A stretch of 64,000 bases of DNA from Kribbella rubisoli (GCF_004217145.1 NZ_SHKR01000011.1:310001-374000); one strand, 5' to 3'; shown: positions 33,599-42,835, numbered from the stretch's first letter. The notes: generated from the letters alone by a model not told the origin. A program made the numbers and translations.

Positions 33599-34252
33599 AT
33601 GAGCACTACCGTGCGGGACCGCCGGACTCGCCGTCGTCAGGAGACGATCGGGGAGATCCTCGATGTCGCCGTCGAGTTGATGGAGGCCGAGGGTGTGGCG
33701 GCGCTGAGTCTGTCTGCGGTCGCGCGCCGGCTGGGGATGCAGCCGCCGTCGTTGTACCAGTACTTCCCGTCGAAGATGGCGATCTACGACGCGCTGTTCC
33801 AGCGGGGTGCCGAGTTGTTCCTGGCCGCGCAACAGGAGGCGATCGCCGCCGCCACCACCGACGACGTCGTGGAGCTGCACCTGATCGGCACCACGGCGTA
33901 CGCGCGCTGGAGCATGCAGAACCCGATCTACTCGCAGCTGATGTTCTGGCGGACGATCCCCGGGTTCGAGCCGAGCCCGGAGGCGTACGCGCCGGCCCAG
34001 GAAGCGCTCGGCGTACTGAAGGAGGGGCTGCAGGCGGCAGTGGACGCGGGCCGGCTGCACCCGGACGCTGCGAGCGAGGAGGGTCTCGCAGTGTTCACGT
34101 CGATCACGGCCGGGGTGCTGTCGCAACAGATGGCGAACGAGCCGGATGCGACCTTCGAGACGGGGCGGTTCACGCGGCTCTTCCCCGTCGTACTGGAGAT
34201 GTTCAACCAGCACTACGCACCTAGCAGGGGGAAGAGGAGAGATGGGGGCTGA
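33599..34252 (+). CDS. TetR-family regulator (TetR_C_33-like)
   Basis: A 217-residue TetR protein. The helix-turn-helix is LSLSAVARRLGMQPPSLYQY near residues 39-58, followed by FPSKMAIYDALF. ATG 33599 (MSTTVRDRRTRRRQETIG) has no strong ribosome site but gives the expected basic N-terminus; the frame upstream to 33497 lies across the promoter and operator. The downstream gene overlaps its end by 11 bp, so it regulates an operon that includes itself and the maleylpyruvate isomerase-like gene. Confidence 0.85.
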   Translation: MSTTVRDRRTRRRQETIGEILDVAVELMEAEGVAALSLSAVARRLGMQPPSLYQYFPSKMAIYDALFQRGAELFLAAQQEAIAAATTDDVVELHLIGTTAYARWSMQNPIYSQLMFWRTIPGFEPSPEAYAPAQEALGVLKEGLQAAVDAGRLHPDAASEEGLAVFTSITAGVLSQQMANEPDATFETGRFTRLFPVVLEMFNQHYAPSRGKRRDGG

Positions 34253-35036
34253 AGAGATGAGTGCAGTACTCGCGGAACAGATAGGCCGAGCCGACCGGCC
34301 GCGGTGCCGGGTCCATCGGGACGCCGAGCTCCAGGCGTGGCACGGCTTGCTCGCGTCGATCGAGGGGGACGAGTGGCAGCGCCGTACGGTCTGCGACGAG
34401 TGGGATGTCGCGGACATCGCGGGCCACCTGATCGGGCAGGCCGAGGATGTCAACCGGCCGCTCTCGTTCCCGCGCCGGTACCGGAAGGCCAAGCGGGTCT
34501 ATCCCGACGTACCGCGGATCGACGCGCACATGATGATCCAGGCCGACGAGCACCGGGGTACGCCGCCGGCGGAGTTGCGGACCGGCTTCGACCGGACGTG
34601 GGCGAAGGCGACGCAGAAGATCTCGAAGAACCCGGAGCTGATGCGCCGGATGTCGATGACCTTCAACGGGTACCGGATGAATCTCGGCTACATCCACGAC
34701 ATCCTGCTCGCCCGCGACCTGTGGATGCACCGCGACGACGTGAGCCAGGCACTCGGCCGCCCCTTCGACGCCGGGCCGTACGCCGAGGAACTGGTCGCGC
34801 AGGTGATGTACGACGTGATCGACGGACCGTTCTGGGGCGAGCGGCCGGCGGTCGAGGTGGAACTCACCGGGCCGGGAGGCGGGACCTATCAACTCGGGAG
34901 GGGTGAGCCGGTAGGTCGCGCCGCGGTGGACGCCGTCGCCTACATGCGGACGTTGTCCGGACGCGACGACGCCCCAGTGGTTACGGGTGACCCCGTCGCC
35001 ACTGAGGCGGTCGCATCCTGCCGGATGCCGTTCTAG
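34242..35036 (+). CDS. maleylpyruvate isomerase / DinB-fold family protein
   Basis: A 264-residue protein with the mycothiol-dependent maleylpyruvate isomerase N-terminal domain: WHGLLASIEGDEWQRRTVCD, EWDVADIAGHLIGQAEDV and ILLARDLWMHRDDV, whose histidines would bind metal. Family members act in mycothiol transfer reactions or have unknown substrates. ATG 34242 overlaps the TetR gene; ATG 34257 is an alternative. Mycothiol use fits an actinomycete. The likely job is detoxification controlled by the preceding TetR. Confidence 0.78.
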   Translation: MGAEEMSAVLAEQIGRADRPRCRVHRDAELQAWHGLLASIEGDEWQRRTVCDEWDVADIAGHLIGQAEDVNRPLSFPRRYRKAKRVYPDVPRIDAHMMIQADEHRGTPPAELRTGFDRTWAKATQKISKNPELMRRMSMTFNGYRMNLGYIHDILLARDLWMHRDDVSQALGRPFDAGPYAEELVAQVMYDVIDGPFWGERPAVEVELTGPGGGTYQLGRGEPVGRAAVDAVAYMRTLSGRDDAPVVTGDPVATEAVASCRMPF

Positions 35037-35040
35037 TTCG

Positions 35041-36231
35041 TCAGTACGAGGGCTGGCTCGGGTCGATCTGGTCGACCCAGGCCACCACTCCGCCGCCGAC
35101 GTGGACGGCGTCGGAGAAGCCTGCGCCCTTGGCGATCGCGAGGACCTCGGCCGAGCGGACGCCGGACTTGCAGTGGAAGACCAACTGCTTGTCCTGCGGC
35201 AGCTTCTCGAGTGCGACGCCGGTCTGGAAGTCGGCCTTCGGGATCAGCACCGAGCCCGGGATCTTGTTGATCTCGTACTCGTTCGGTTCGCGGACGTCGA
35301 TCAGGACGAAGTCCTTCTCGCCGTTGTCCTTGAGCTTGATCCACTCGCTCAGCTGCTTCACCGAGATCGTCGAGCCGACGGCCGCGTCGGCCGCCTCCTC
35401 GGTGATCGCGCCGCAGAAGTTCTCGTAGTCGATCAGCTCGGTGACGGTCGGGTTCTCGCCGCAGATCGCGCAGTTCGGGTCCTTGCGGACCTTCAGCGAA
35501 CGCCAGTTGAGGTCGAGCGCCTCGTAGATGTTCAGCCGGCCGAGCGACGGGTCGCCGATACCGGTGAGCAGCTTGATCGCCTCGGTCACCTGGGCCGCGC
35601 CGACGGACGCGCAGAGCACACCCAGCACGCCGCCCTCGGCGCACGACGGGACCATGCCGGGCGGCGGCGGCTCGGGGTAGAGGCAGCGGTAGCACGGACC
35701 GTTGTCGGCCCAGAACACGCTGACCTGGCCGTCGAAGCGGAAGATCGAACCCCAGACGTACGGCTTGTGCAGCAGTACGGCGGCGTCGTTGACCAGGTAG
35801 CGGGTGGCGAAGTTGTCGGTGCCGTCCACGATCAGGTCGTACTGCTCGAAGATCTCGAACACGTTGTCGTTGTCCAGCCGGGTCTCGTGCAGGACGACGT
35901 TCGTGTACGGGTTGGCCTCGAGGATGGACTCCTTGGCCGACTGGGCCTTGGACTTGCCCACGTCGGACTGGCCGTGGATGATCTGGCGCTGCAGGTTGGA
36001 CTCGTCGACGGTGTCGAACTCGACGATGCCGAGCGTGCCGACACCGGCGGCGGCCAGGTACAGCAGGGCGGGGCTGCCGAGGCCGCCGGCGCCGATGACC
36101 AGCACCTTGGCGTTCTTCAGCCGCTTCTGCCCGGCCATCCCGACCTCGGGGATGATCAGGTGCCGCGAGTACCGTCGCACCTCGTCGATCGTGAGCTCGT
36201 CGGCCGGTTCGACCAGCGGTGGCAGTGACAC
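35041..36231 (-). CDS. moeZ: adenylyltransferase/sulfurtransferase MoeZ
   Basis: A 396-residue fusion. The ThiF/E1-like domain (about residues 1-270) has VLVIGAGGLGSPALLYLAAA for ATP and zinc-binding pairs CYRCLYP and CAICGEN. The rhodanese domain (about 290-396) has the active cysteine in VFHCKSGVRSAE. MoeZ adenylates and thiocarboxylates small sulfur carriers for molybdopterin, thiamine or cysteine synthesis. GTG 36231 is preceded by GAGGAGCC. The gene is conserved at this position in mycobacteria (Rv3206c). Its stop is 5 bp from the convergent maleylpyruvate isomerase-like gene. Confidence 0.95.
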   Translation of the reverse strand: MSLPPLVEPADELTIDEVRRYSRHLIIPEVGMAGQKRLKNAKVLVIGAGGLGSPALLYLAAAGVGTLGIVEFDTVDESNLQRQIIHGQSDVGKSKAQSAKESILEANPYTNVVLHETRLDNDNVFEIFEQYDLIVDGTDNFATRYLVNDAAVLLHKPYVWGSIFRFDGQVSVFWADNGPCYRCLYPEPPPPGMVPSCAEGGVLGVLCASVGAAQVTEAIKLLTGIGDPSLGRLNIYEALDLNWRSLKVRKDPNCAICGENPTVTELIDYENFCGAITEEAADAAVGSTISVKQLSEWIKLKDNGEKDFVLIDVREPNEYEINKIPGSVLIPKADFQTGVALEKLPQDKQLVFHCKSGVRSAEVLAIAKGAGFSDAVHVGGGVVAWVDQIDPSQPSY

Positions 36232-36365
36232 GTTGTCGGCTCCTCAGGAAGACGTCGGACGGGATCTCCGGTTTTCAACCATCTCTCCCACCCCCAATGT
36301 TCCCGCACATCCCAAGCGGCCCCCGGCGGAGTCCACATCCCGGGCCTGTCGTCTCAGAAACGAGA

Positions 36366-36396
36366 CGTGCCGGGCGCCCCCAGGGAGCCCGGCACG
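36366..36396 (-). terminator. terminator hairpin after the secreted hydrolase gene
   Basis: CGTGCCGGGC (36366-36375) and GCCCGGCACG (36387-36396) form a perfect 10-bp stem with an 11-base loop, 10 bp after the stop of the hydrolase gene on the minus strand. Confidence 0.75.
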
Positions 36397-36405
36397 CCGG
36401 TAGTA

Positions 36406-39156
36406 CTAGTCGTTGTCGATGATCGTCGCCGTGAGGGTCATCGGCACCTTCAGGTCGGCCCCGTCGACCTGCTGGATGATCGCGGCGAAGGTCTCGGCCG
36501 GCTCCTTGAGCTTGTCGTCGAGGATCTTGACCGACAGCTCGCCGGTGGTCTGCCCCGGCTCGACGTACCCGCCGATGGAGCGGTCGACCGGGCCGGTGCC
36601 CTCGTCGTTGGCGGACGTGTAGTCCTTGCGGATCACCGCCGTACCGTCCTTGAGCACTCCGCCGAACGACACGAACTTGTCGCTCGGAGCGGACAGTTTG
36701 ACCCCGAAGTTGACCAGGCCGGTCTTCTCGGCCGTCTTCAGGTTGCTCAGGGTCAGCGTCGGCGTCGGGTCGTCGTCCAGGACCAGACCGTGGCCGAAGG
36801 ACTCGTTCAGCAGCCCGTCGTGCGGCGCGGACAGCACCAGGCTGAACGGCAGGTCGTAGCTGTCCCGCGTGTTCCCGGTGATCGGCACAGACACCTTCTG
36901 CCGCACCTGTCCCGGCTCGAACATCAGCTGCCGTCCGACGTCCCCGACGCTCTCACCGAGCTCGCCGTTCGTCTCGACGTACACGCTGACCGGCCGGATG
37001 CTCGGCCGCGACATGGTCACCCAGAAGTCGACCGCGTGCGTGCCCTTGTCGCCTTCCTTCACAGTGACGCTCGACGCGGACAGCTTCGGCAGCAGCGCCG
37101 CAGGCACCGGCCGGCCCAGCCCGGGGGACGAGAAGGCCAGATCGCTCACGTACGCCGACCCGCTGGCCACCTTGTCCGTATGCAACTCCACCGCACGTAC
37201 ATCGCGCAGGTCGATGCCCTTCAACGACGACACCGGGATGCGGACCGTTCGCAGCAGGTTCTTCGGCAGACCACTGTCGTTGCTGCCCGGCATGCGCACC
37301 AGCGCGTCGCTGACAGCAGACACTGGTACGACGGCCGCCCGCCCGTGCCCGTCGACCACGTGAACGCTCAGGTCGGTCCTCGGTGCACCAGCCGGGTCCG
37401 GTGCGGCGCGGAATGTCAGTGCGGCAACCCGCCGTACGTCGCGCTGCCCTGCCGGCACGCTGACTCGCACGACCCCGTTTGTCCCGGTCCAGTTCAGCTT
37501 TGTGACCGCAGTGGTCGGCGTCTTAGCTGCAAACCACGCAGCACCCCAGTGCGGTGCGTTGGACCAGTCGTCCGTCGCCATACAGGTGGGTGTCGATGCT
37601 CGTAGACCTGTCGTGGTCACACCGGCGCAGACCGTCGCAGTCACTTTCCCAGTAACCGCGCCGGCCGGCAGCGCCTTGTCGAGACGGTTCACATCCCGCC
37701 CCTGCGACACCACTCGTACGACGGCCTTGCCCGCAGACGCCGCCCGCGAGTCGGAGCCGTCGAACTGCGGCAGGAACTGCTTCTCACGCCCCAGCTGCAA
37801 CCGGAAGAACCCGGCGACGTACGCCGTACCGACGGCCTGCTGCTCCTTCGGCGTCAGCCGGCCCGGGTACTTCGCACCGCAGGGTGACGCCTTCTCGTCG
37901 CCGAACCAGTCGTCGTTCGACGGCGCGACGGACTGCCCCGGCGTCCACTCGGTGTTGAAGAAGTTGTGGTTGGCACCCATGACGGCCACGGTCGACCGCG
38001 CTGCGTTGTCGCCGTCGACGGAGTACCTCGTGTCGTCGTAGAACTTCTGTCCCTGCAGGTCGGACACGTCACCGTCGCAGTACGGCAGTACGACGCTCAT
38101 CGCCACGCCTGGCACGGTTGCGCGCGCGAAGTCGGTCGGCGCGAGCGGAAGCACCGCACGGATGCCGTACTGACCGCCGCGGTCCGCGTTGAGCACCGCG
38201 GCGCGCGCGACCCCCTCACCGCCTCGCGAGTGGCCCATCAGGCCTACGTTCCGCAGGTCGACCTTGCCGACGAACCTGGTGCCGAACGGTCCGCCGCCGG
38301 TCGTCGACCATTTCCGCCACAACGCCAGGTGGTCGAGGATCAGCTCGGCCCGCGCTTGCGCGCCCGCGTCGTACGCCTCGCTGTCCCAGGCGTTGATCGC
38401 GTTGGCGCTGATCGACACGACCTGGTACCCGTTGCTGGCCAGCGCGGTCGCCGGTCCGTCGTACCCGCGGTAGCTCGGAATCGCCTTCATACCAGGCGGG
38501 CACGGCCACGGCTTGTCGTCATCTGACGGGTGGGTCGGATCGCCGTAGCAGACCTCGTGACGGCCGTGCAGGAAGACAACCAGCGGCCGCGGACCCACCG
38601 CTCCACGCGGCGAGTACACCTTGCCGAGCAGCTCCGAGCGGTGGCCTAGACCTGGCAGGTAGACGGCCTCGTTGCCGAGGTTGTACTCCGCGGTGTCGAC
38701 CTTGTACTTGCCCAGCGCACCAGGGTCTGCCGGCAGCAGCGGACCACGCCGCGCCTTCAACCAGTCGGCGTCGGTCGGGCCGGCCGCAGTGATGCCACGG
38801 CTCATCCCGGACTGCTTACCCAGGTCGCCGGACCAGACCAGGCGTACGTCGCGGGCTCGCACCACGGCCGGGTCAGAGCTGACCAGTGTCAGCGACTTGC
38901 GGTCCGGCGACTGTTTCGCGACGCCCAGCGGTTTGCCGTCGACCTCCAGCAGCGGAAGCGACGCGCGCATCGGCGCAGGTGTGTCCAGGTGCAGCGTGAG
39001 CTGATAGCCGCCGGTCACCGCACGCACGTCCCATTGGTTGCCTTTAGCAACCGATGGTGGTGTTGTCGGAGCGGCGGTGGCGGTGAGTGTCCCCACACCG
39101 AGCAGTGCGACCATCCCCAGCGACAGACTTCGGGCGGTTCTGCCGATCACTCGCAC
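36406..39156 (-). CDS. secreted alpha/beta hydrolase with Calx-beta-like repeats
   Basis: A 916-residue exported protein. The signal peptide is RVIGRTARSLSLGMVALLGV then ATAAP. A hydrolase domain follows with LVVFLHGRHEVCYG (oxyanion side), GLMGHSRGGEG (nucleophile serine) and a candidate catalytic histidine in MGANHNFFNTEW. A beta-rich middle region leads to two C-terminal Calx-beta-type units (VTVKEGDKGTHAVDFWVTMS and LSNLKTAEKTGLVNFGVKLS, each ending in a DDDP or DDKLKEP calcium-type loop). GTG 39156, with GAGAGGA 6 nt upstream, is chosen over the longer frame. It is probably an extracellular esterase, lipase or peptidase; the substrate is unknown. Confidence 0.8.
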   Translation of the reverse strand: MRVIGRTARSLSLGMVALLGVGTLTATAAPTTPPSVAKGNQWDVRAVTGGYQLTLHLDTPAPMRASLPLLEVDGKPLGVAKQSPDRKSLTLVSSDPAVVRARDVRLVWSGDLGKQSGMSRGITAAGPTDADWLKARRGPLLPADPGALGKYKVDTAEYNLGNEAVYLPGLGHRSELLGKVYSPRGAVGPRPLVVFLHGRHEVCYGDPTHPSDDDKPWPCPPGMKAIPSYRGYDGPATALASNGYQVVSISANAINAWDSEAYDAGAQARAELILDHLALWRKWSTTGGGPFGTRFVGKVDLRNVGLMGHSRGGEGVARAAVLNADRGGQYGIRAVLPLAPTDFARATVPGVAMSVVLPYCDGDVSDLQGQKFYDDTRYSVDGDNAARSTVAVMGANHNFFNTEWTPGQSVAPSNDDWFGDEKASPCGAKYPGRLTPKEQQAVGTAYVAGFFRLQLGREKQFLPQFDGSDSRAASAGKAVVRVVSQGRDVNRLDKALPAGAVTGKVTATVCAGVTTTGLRASTPTCMATDDWSNAPHWGAAWFAAKTPTTAVTKLNWTGTNGVVRVSVPAGQRDVRRVAALTFRAAPDPAGAPRTDLSVHVVDGHGRAAVVPVSAVSDALVRMPGSNDSGLPKNLLRTVRIPVSSLKGIDLRDVRAVELHTDKVASGSAYVSDLAFSSPGLGRPVPAALLPKLSASSVTVKEGDKGTHAVDFWVTMSRPSIRPVSVYVETNGELGESVGDVGRQLMFEPGQVRQKVSVPITGNTRDSYDLPFSLVLSAPHDGLLNESFGHGLVLDDDPTPTLTLSNLKTAEKTGLVNFGVKLSAPSDKFVSFGGVLKDGTAVIRKDYTSANDEGTGPVDRSIGGYVEPGQTTGELSVKILDDKLKEPAETFAAIIQQVDGADLKVPMTLTATIIDND

Positions 39157-39242
39157 AGTGGTCCTCTCGTTCGTTCGACAAGTCATCTGTAGTACCTGTC
39201 AGGCGAGAGGAAAGTTGACCGGATCCGTCGCTCAGTCGTGTC

Positions 39243-40184
39243 TCAGTCGGGCGTCGGATTCGACTCGATCAACTGGCGGAAAGCCCTAGCTACCTCAGCC
39301 GGGTGCTCCATCTGTGCCACATGCCCGGACTGCGGCAGGTAGAGCAGCCGTGCGTTCGGGAACGTGCGCTGGGCCTTGGTGCGGATCCTTGCGTCGACCA
39401 GCCGGTCCCTGCCGCCATAGATCAACAGCACCGGGCGCTCCACCTTGGCAGCGTCCGCCCACAGCGACCGGCGCGGTCTGGCCAGCGACGACCGCAGAAT
39501 GCTCCGAGCGCCGTCCACTGTCGCCTGCCGGCCCCACGGGTCCGTGTCGCGCCGGTGCAGCTCCGCCTCGTACGCCGCCCGTACCTCTGGCGCCAGCGAT
39601 CGCGGATCACCGAACACCATCGCCAGCGAGGCCTGGAACCGCTGCTCGAACGGCAGCCGCGCCGACCTCTCCAGCACTGCGGGGCCGAGCCGCGGCGTAG
39701 CCAATGCGGTGAACCAGAGCGCACTGGCCGATACCCGCGGATGCGGCAGCGCAGGCGAGACCAACGTCAGCGAGGCCACCAGATCAGGACGCAGCGCAGC
39801 CAGCGCGACCGAGGACGCCCCGCCCATCGAGTTCCCGAACACGTGCACCGGCTGGTCGTACTCCCGCTCCAGCAGCTCGACCAGTACTGCGGCCTGCTCC
39901 GAGATCCCGGCCGCCCCCGACAGCGGCGTACGACCGAATCCGGGGAGGTCGGGGGCGATGCCGCGGATCGTGTCGTTGAGCATCAGGCCCAGGGCGGTCC
40001 AGTTCAATGACGATCCGCCGAGGCCGTGCACGAACAGCGCGGGCGGGAGGTCCGGCGCCGCACCAGGTAGGTCTCTGACCAGCAGATCCACCCCTGCCAC
40101 CGGCACCCGCCGCTCTGGCCACTGATTCAGCTCCGGGGGTTCGGCCTCCCCGGTTACTGGTCCGTAACTATCCACGACACCCAT
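39243..40184 (-). CDS. alpha/beta hydrolase
   Basis: A 313-residue hydrolase: PALFVHGLGGSSLNW (oxyanion hole), FGNSMGGASSVALAALRP with the nucleophile serine, LIYGGRDRLVD with the acid and SGHVAQMEHP with the histidine. It resembles esterases or C-C hydrolases, and no signal peptide is present. ATG 40184 is only 33 bp from the start of the divergent LigD-type polymerase, so their promoters overlap. There is no ribosome site, and a leaderless message is likely. The frame continues upstream to 40781, but that part is antisense to the polymerase gene. Confidence 0.87.
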   Translation of the reverse strand: MGVVDSYGPVTGEAEPPELNQWPERRVPVAGVDLLVRDLPGAAPDLPPALFVHGLGGSSLNWTALGLMLNDTIRGIAPDLPGFGRTPLSGAAGISEQAAVLVELLEREYDQPVHVFGNSMGGASSVALAALRPDLVASLTLVSPALPHPRVSASALWFTALATPRLGPAVLERSARLPFEQRFQASLAMVFGDPRSLAPEVRAAYEAELHRRDTDPWGRQATVDGARSILRSSLARPRRSLWADAAKVERPVLLIYGGRDRLVDARIRTKAQRTFPNARLLYLPQSGHVAQMEHPAEVARAFRQLIESNPTPD

Positions 40185-40217
40185 GTTAGGACTGTCGCCG
40201 GGTGGAGACTGGGACGC

Positions 40218-41144
40218 ATGGCGGGCGCGCAGCAGCAGCTGACGACCGAGGTGGACGGGCAGACCATGAAGCTCACCAACCTCGGCAAGGTGCTGTACCC
40301 ACAGACCGGGTTCACCAAGGCCGAAGTGATCGACTACTACCACCAGGTGGCCGAGCTGCTGCTCCCCCACCTGAGCGATCGGCCACTGACCCGCAAGCGG
40401 TGGCCCGACGGCACCGAAGCGGCGTACTTCTTCGAGAAGAACGCTCCCCGCGGTACGCCGGCTTGGGTGCGCACGGAGACGCTGCCGACCCCTGGTAGCT
40501 CGACCGGACGCGACGAGATGAGTTTCGTGGTGTGCGACGACGTACAGACCGTGGTGTGGCTGGCCAACCTGGCCGCGCTCGAGCTGCACGTACCGCAGTG
40601 GCGGATCGGGTTGTCCGACAAGGGCAGGGACCCGCAGGCGGACCTGATCGTGTTCGACCTGGACCCGGGGCCCGGGGCGACGATTGTCGAGTGCTGCGAT
40701 GTGGCACTGGCCCTCCGTGAGCTCCTGAATCACTTCGGGCTGGAGGGCTGGCCGAAGACGTCCGGGAACAAGGGCATGCACCTGTACGTGCCGATCGAGC
40801 CAGCGTCGTCCCGGCAGACCAGTGCGTTCGCCAAACAGCTCGCTGAGCAGCTGGCGGAGGCCCTGCCCGAGAACGTGACCGCCAACATGACCAAGGCGCT
40901 CCGGCCGAACAAGGTGTTCATCGACTGGAGTCAGAACGCCAGCGCGAAGACGACGCTGGCGCCGTACTCGCTCCGCGGCTCCGACGAGCCACGGGTCTCC
41001 ACACCGATCGACTGGGACGAGGTGGCGTCGGCCACGTCACCGGAGGATCTCCGGTTCCTCCCGCACGACGTACTGGCCCGGATCGAGGAGTACGGCGACG
41101 TGCTCGAGGGCCTGTACGACGATCCGCAGCCGCTACCGACCTGA
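40218..41144 (+). CDS. stand-alone LigD-type polymerase domain (PolDom, primase-polymerase)
   Basis: A 308-residue protein matching the polymerase domain of bacterial NHEJ ligase D: LTNLGKVLYPQTGFTKAEVI, LSDRPLTRKRWPDG, the catalytic pair in VFDLDPGPG (DxD), GNKGMHLYVPI and AKTTLAPYSLRG. Such domains add ribonucleotides at broken ends or fill gaps. There is no ligase, nuclease or Ku gene beside it, which is usual for the stand-alone PolD-type proteins of actinomycetes. It shares a short divergent promoter with the hydrolase and is followed after 13 bp by a tiny acidic protein gene. Confidence 0.9.
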   Translation: MAGAQQQLTTEVDGQTMKLTNLGKVLYPQTGFTKAEVIDYYHQVAELLLPHLSDRPLTRKRWPDGTEAAYFFEKNAPRGTPAWVRTETLPTPGSSTGRDEMSFVVCDDVQTVVWLANLAALELHVPQWRIGLSDKGRDPQADLIVFDLDPGPGATIVECCDVALALRELLNHFGLEGWPKTSGNKGMHLYVPIEPASSRQTSAFAKQLAEQLAEALPENVTANMTKALRPNKVFIDWSQNASAKTTLAPYSLRGSDEPRVSTPIDWDEVASATSPEDLRFLPHDVLARIEEYGDVLEGLYDDPQPLPT

Positions 41145-41157
41145 GCCAGGAGGCGAC

Positions 41158-41337
41158 ATGTCAGACACCGACTTCGAAGGCCCGGACTACGACCCGGCCT
41201 TCGACACGGAGTACGACACCGAGCGGGACCCTCTCGAGGAGGTCACCGAGGAGGACGTGCCTGCCGACGCCAACCCCGCGGACGTGGAGGAACAGCGCCG
41301 TGAGGTGGGCGACGACGAGGAAGACGATTACCGCTGA
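41158..41337 (+). CDS. very acidic 59-residue protein
   Basis: The frame starts at ATG 41158 with a strong ribosome site (CCAGGAGGCGAC) 13 bp after the LigD-type polymerase stop. It encodes 59 residues starting MSDTDFEGPDYDPAFDTEYD and ending GDDEEDDYR. More than a third of the residues are Asp or Glu, so it is intrinsically disordered and DNA-mimic-like in charge. No family is recognised. The position implies co-expression with the polymerase. Codon third positions are mostly G/C, as expected for a real gene. Confidence 0.65.
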   Translation: MSDTDFEGPDYDPAFDTEYDTERDPLEEVTEEDVPADANPADVEEQRREVGDDEEDDYR

Positions 41338-41419
41338 CCGTCCCGGTTCGGCGGGGAAGCTACTGGTGAGGAGGACTGCTGGGTAGGATTCGGTGAACAC
41401 CACCCGAAGGAGCGCCACC

Positions 41420-42049
41420 GTGTCGACCACTCCGGAGACAGCACCCAAGCGTGGGAGCCGCCTGCCCCGGCTGGCTCGGCGCGCGCAACTGCTCGAGGCG
41501 GCCCAGGAGGTGTTCGTCGCGAACGGCTACCACGCCGCCGCGATGGACGACATCGCCGACCGGGCCGGCGTCTCCAAGCCGGTCCTGTACCAGCACTTCC
41601 CCGGCAAGCTCGAGCTCTACCTGGCGCTCCTGGACACCTCCTGCGACGCGATCGTCGCCTCGGTGCAGGACGCGCTGAAGTCGACCGAGGACAACAAGCT
41701 CCGGGTCGCGGCGACGATGCACGCGTTCTACGACTACGTCGCGAACGCGCAGGGCGCCTTCCGGCTGGTGTTCGAGTCCGACCTGACCAACGAGCCGGCC
41801 GTGCGCGAGCGGGTCGACCGGGTCACGCAGGCCTGCGCCGAGGCCGTGTCCGAGGTGATCAGTGCGGACGCCGGCCTGAGCCGTGAGCAGTCGATGGTGC
41901 TGGCGGTCAGCCTGGTCGGCATGGCGCAGGTCAGCGCACGGTACTGGCTGGGTGAGGGCAACCCGTCGATCCCGCAGGAGCACGCCGCCGACCTGGTCGC
42001 TTCGCTGGCCTGGCGCGGCATCCGCGGCTTCCCCCGGAGCGACAGCTGA
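41420..42049 (+). CDS. TetR-family regulator
   Basis: A 209-residue TetR protein with MDDIADRAGVSKPVLYQHFP as the DNA-binding segment, followed by GKLELYLALLD. The C-terminal domain includes FRLVFESDLTNEPAVRERV. GTG 41420 has GAAGGAG about 8 nt upstream. In mycobacteria a TetR gene (Rv3208) precedes the DUF3107 gene in the same way. It is conserved but its target is unknown. Confidence 0.88.
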   Translation: MSTTPETAPKRGSRLPRLARRAQLLEAAQEVFVANGYHAAAMDDIADRAGVSKPVLYQHFPGKLELYLALLDTSCDAIVASVQDALKSTEDNKLRVAATMHAFYDYVANAQGAFRLVFESDLTNEPAVRERVDRVTQACAEAVSEVISADAGLSREQSMVLAVSLVGMAQVSARYWLGEGNPSIPQEHAADLVASLAWRGIRGFPRSDS

Positions 42050-42172
42050 GGTTCTGTACCGACGTTCGAGGTTCTGCTCTGGGCGGACGGGTGAGAGCTC
42101 GGCTGCGGCAGCGGATAGGCTCGAAAGCGTTACCGGCGAGAGCCGCCGGTCGGAACGTGCCCGGAGGGTTTC

Positions 42173-42400
42173 GTGGAGGTCAAGATCGGCGTCCAGCACG
42201 CCAATCGCGAGTTGGTGCTGGAGAGCGAGCAGAGCCCGGAAGAGGTCCAGGAACTGGTGGCTGAGGCCCTCGCCGGCAAGACCGGTCTGCTGCAGCTGAC
42301 CGACGAGAAGGGCCGCCGGGTGCTGATCCCGGCCGACCGGCTGGCGTACGTCGAGATCGGCGAGGTATCGACCCGCAAGGTCGGGTTCGGCGCGATCTGA
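42173..42400 (+). CDS. DUF3107 family protein
   Basis: A 75-residue protein beginning MEVKIGVQHANRELVLESEQ and containing LIPADRLAYVEIGE followed by RKVGFG, the DUF3107 signature (mycobacterial Rv3208A, TB9.4). It is small, acidic and soluble, and its function is not established. It starts at GTG 42173 behind CCCGGAGGG. A perfect-stem terminator follows, so its transcript ends here. Confidence 0.9.
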   Translation: MEVKIGVQHANRELVLESEQSPEEVQELVAEALAGKTGLLQLTDEKGRRVLIPADRLAYVEIGEVSTRKVGFGAI

Positions 42401-42407
42401 TCCCGGT

Positions 42408-42431
42408 CCGGACACGTTAGAGCGTGTCCGG
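42408..42431 (+). terminator. terminator after the DUF3107 gene
   Basis: CCGGACACG (42408-42416) pairs perfectly with CGTGTCCGG (42423-42431) around a six-base loop, 8 bp after the stop. Confidence 0.75.
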
Positions 42432-42545
42432 GTTGCGGAGCGCGGTCGAGAGGGCACGATGGCGGTAAGACCTGCCGCGTGATTGGTCTGGTTGTCACGG
42501 GGCACCAGGTGCGCGCAGGTCCGCCATCCCTCACAAGGAGGAACC

Positions 42546-42821
42546 GTGTACTGGGTCTGGATGATCATCGTCAGTCTCATCGCGGGCATCATCTTCGGGC
42601 CGCTGGCCCGGCTGGTGCTCCCCGGCAAGCAGAACATCAGCCTCGGCTGGACCATCCTCGGCGGCGGCATCGGCGCCTTCATCGGTGGTCTGATCGCCAA
42701 ACTCCTCGGCGTCAAGGACACATCGGGCCCGGACTGGATCCAGTACCTGATCCAGATCATCTGCGCCGCGATCGTCGTCGCCATCATCTCGTCGCGCAAC
42801 AGCAAAGCCAAAACCGCCTAG
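42546..42821 (+). CDS. GlsB/YeaQ/YmgE family membrane protein
   Basis: A 91-residue membrane protein with three hydrophobic segments: MIIVSLIAGIIFGPLARLVL, LGWTILGGGIGAFIGGLIAK and IQIICAAIVVAIISSRNS. The glycine-rich middle helix is typical of the transglycosylase-associated (YeaQ/GlsB) family, often induced by stress but with no proven activity. GTG 42546 follows AAGGAGGAACC, an excellent ribosome site, so the longer frame from 42483 is rejected. A terminator follows. Confidence 0.85.
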   Translation: MYWVWMIIVSLIAGIIFGPLARLVLPGKQNISLGWTILGGGIGAFIGGLIAKLLGVKDTSGPDWIQYLIQIICAAIVVAIISSRNSKAKTA

Positions 42822-42835
42822 CCCCGGCACCACCA

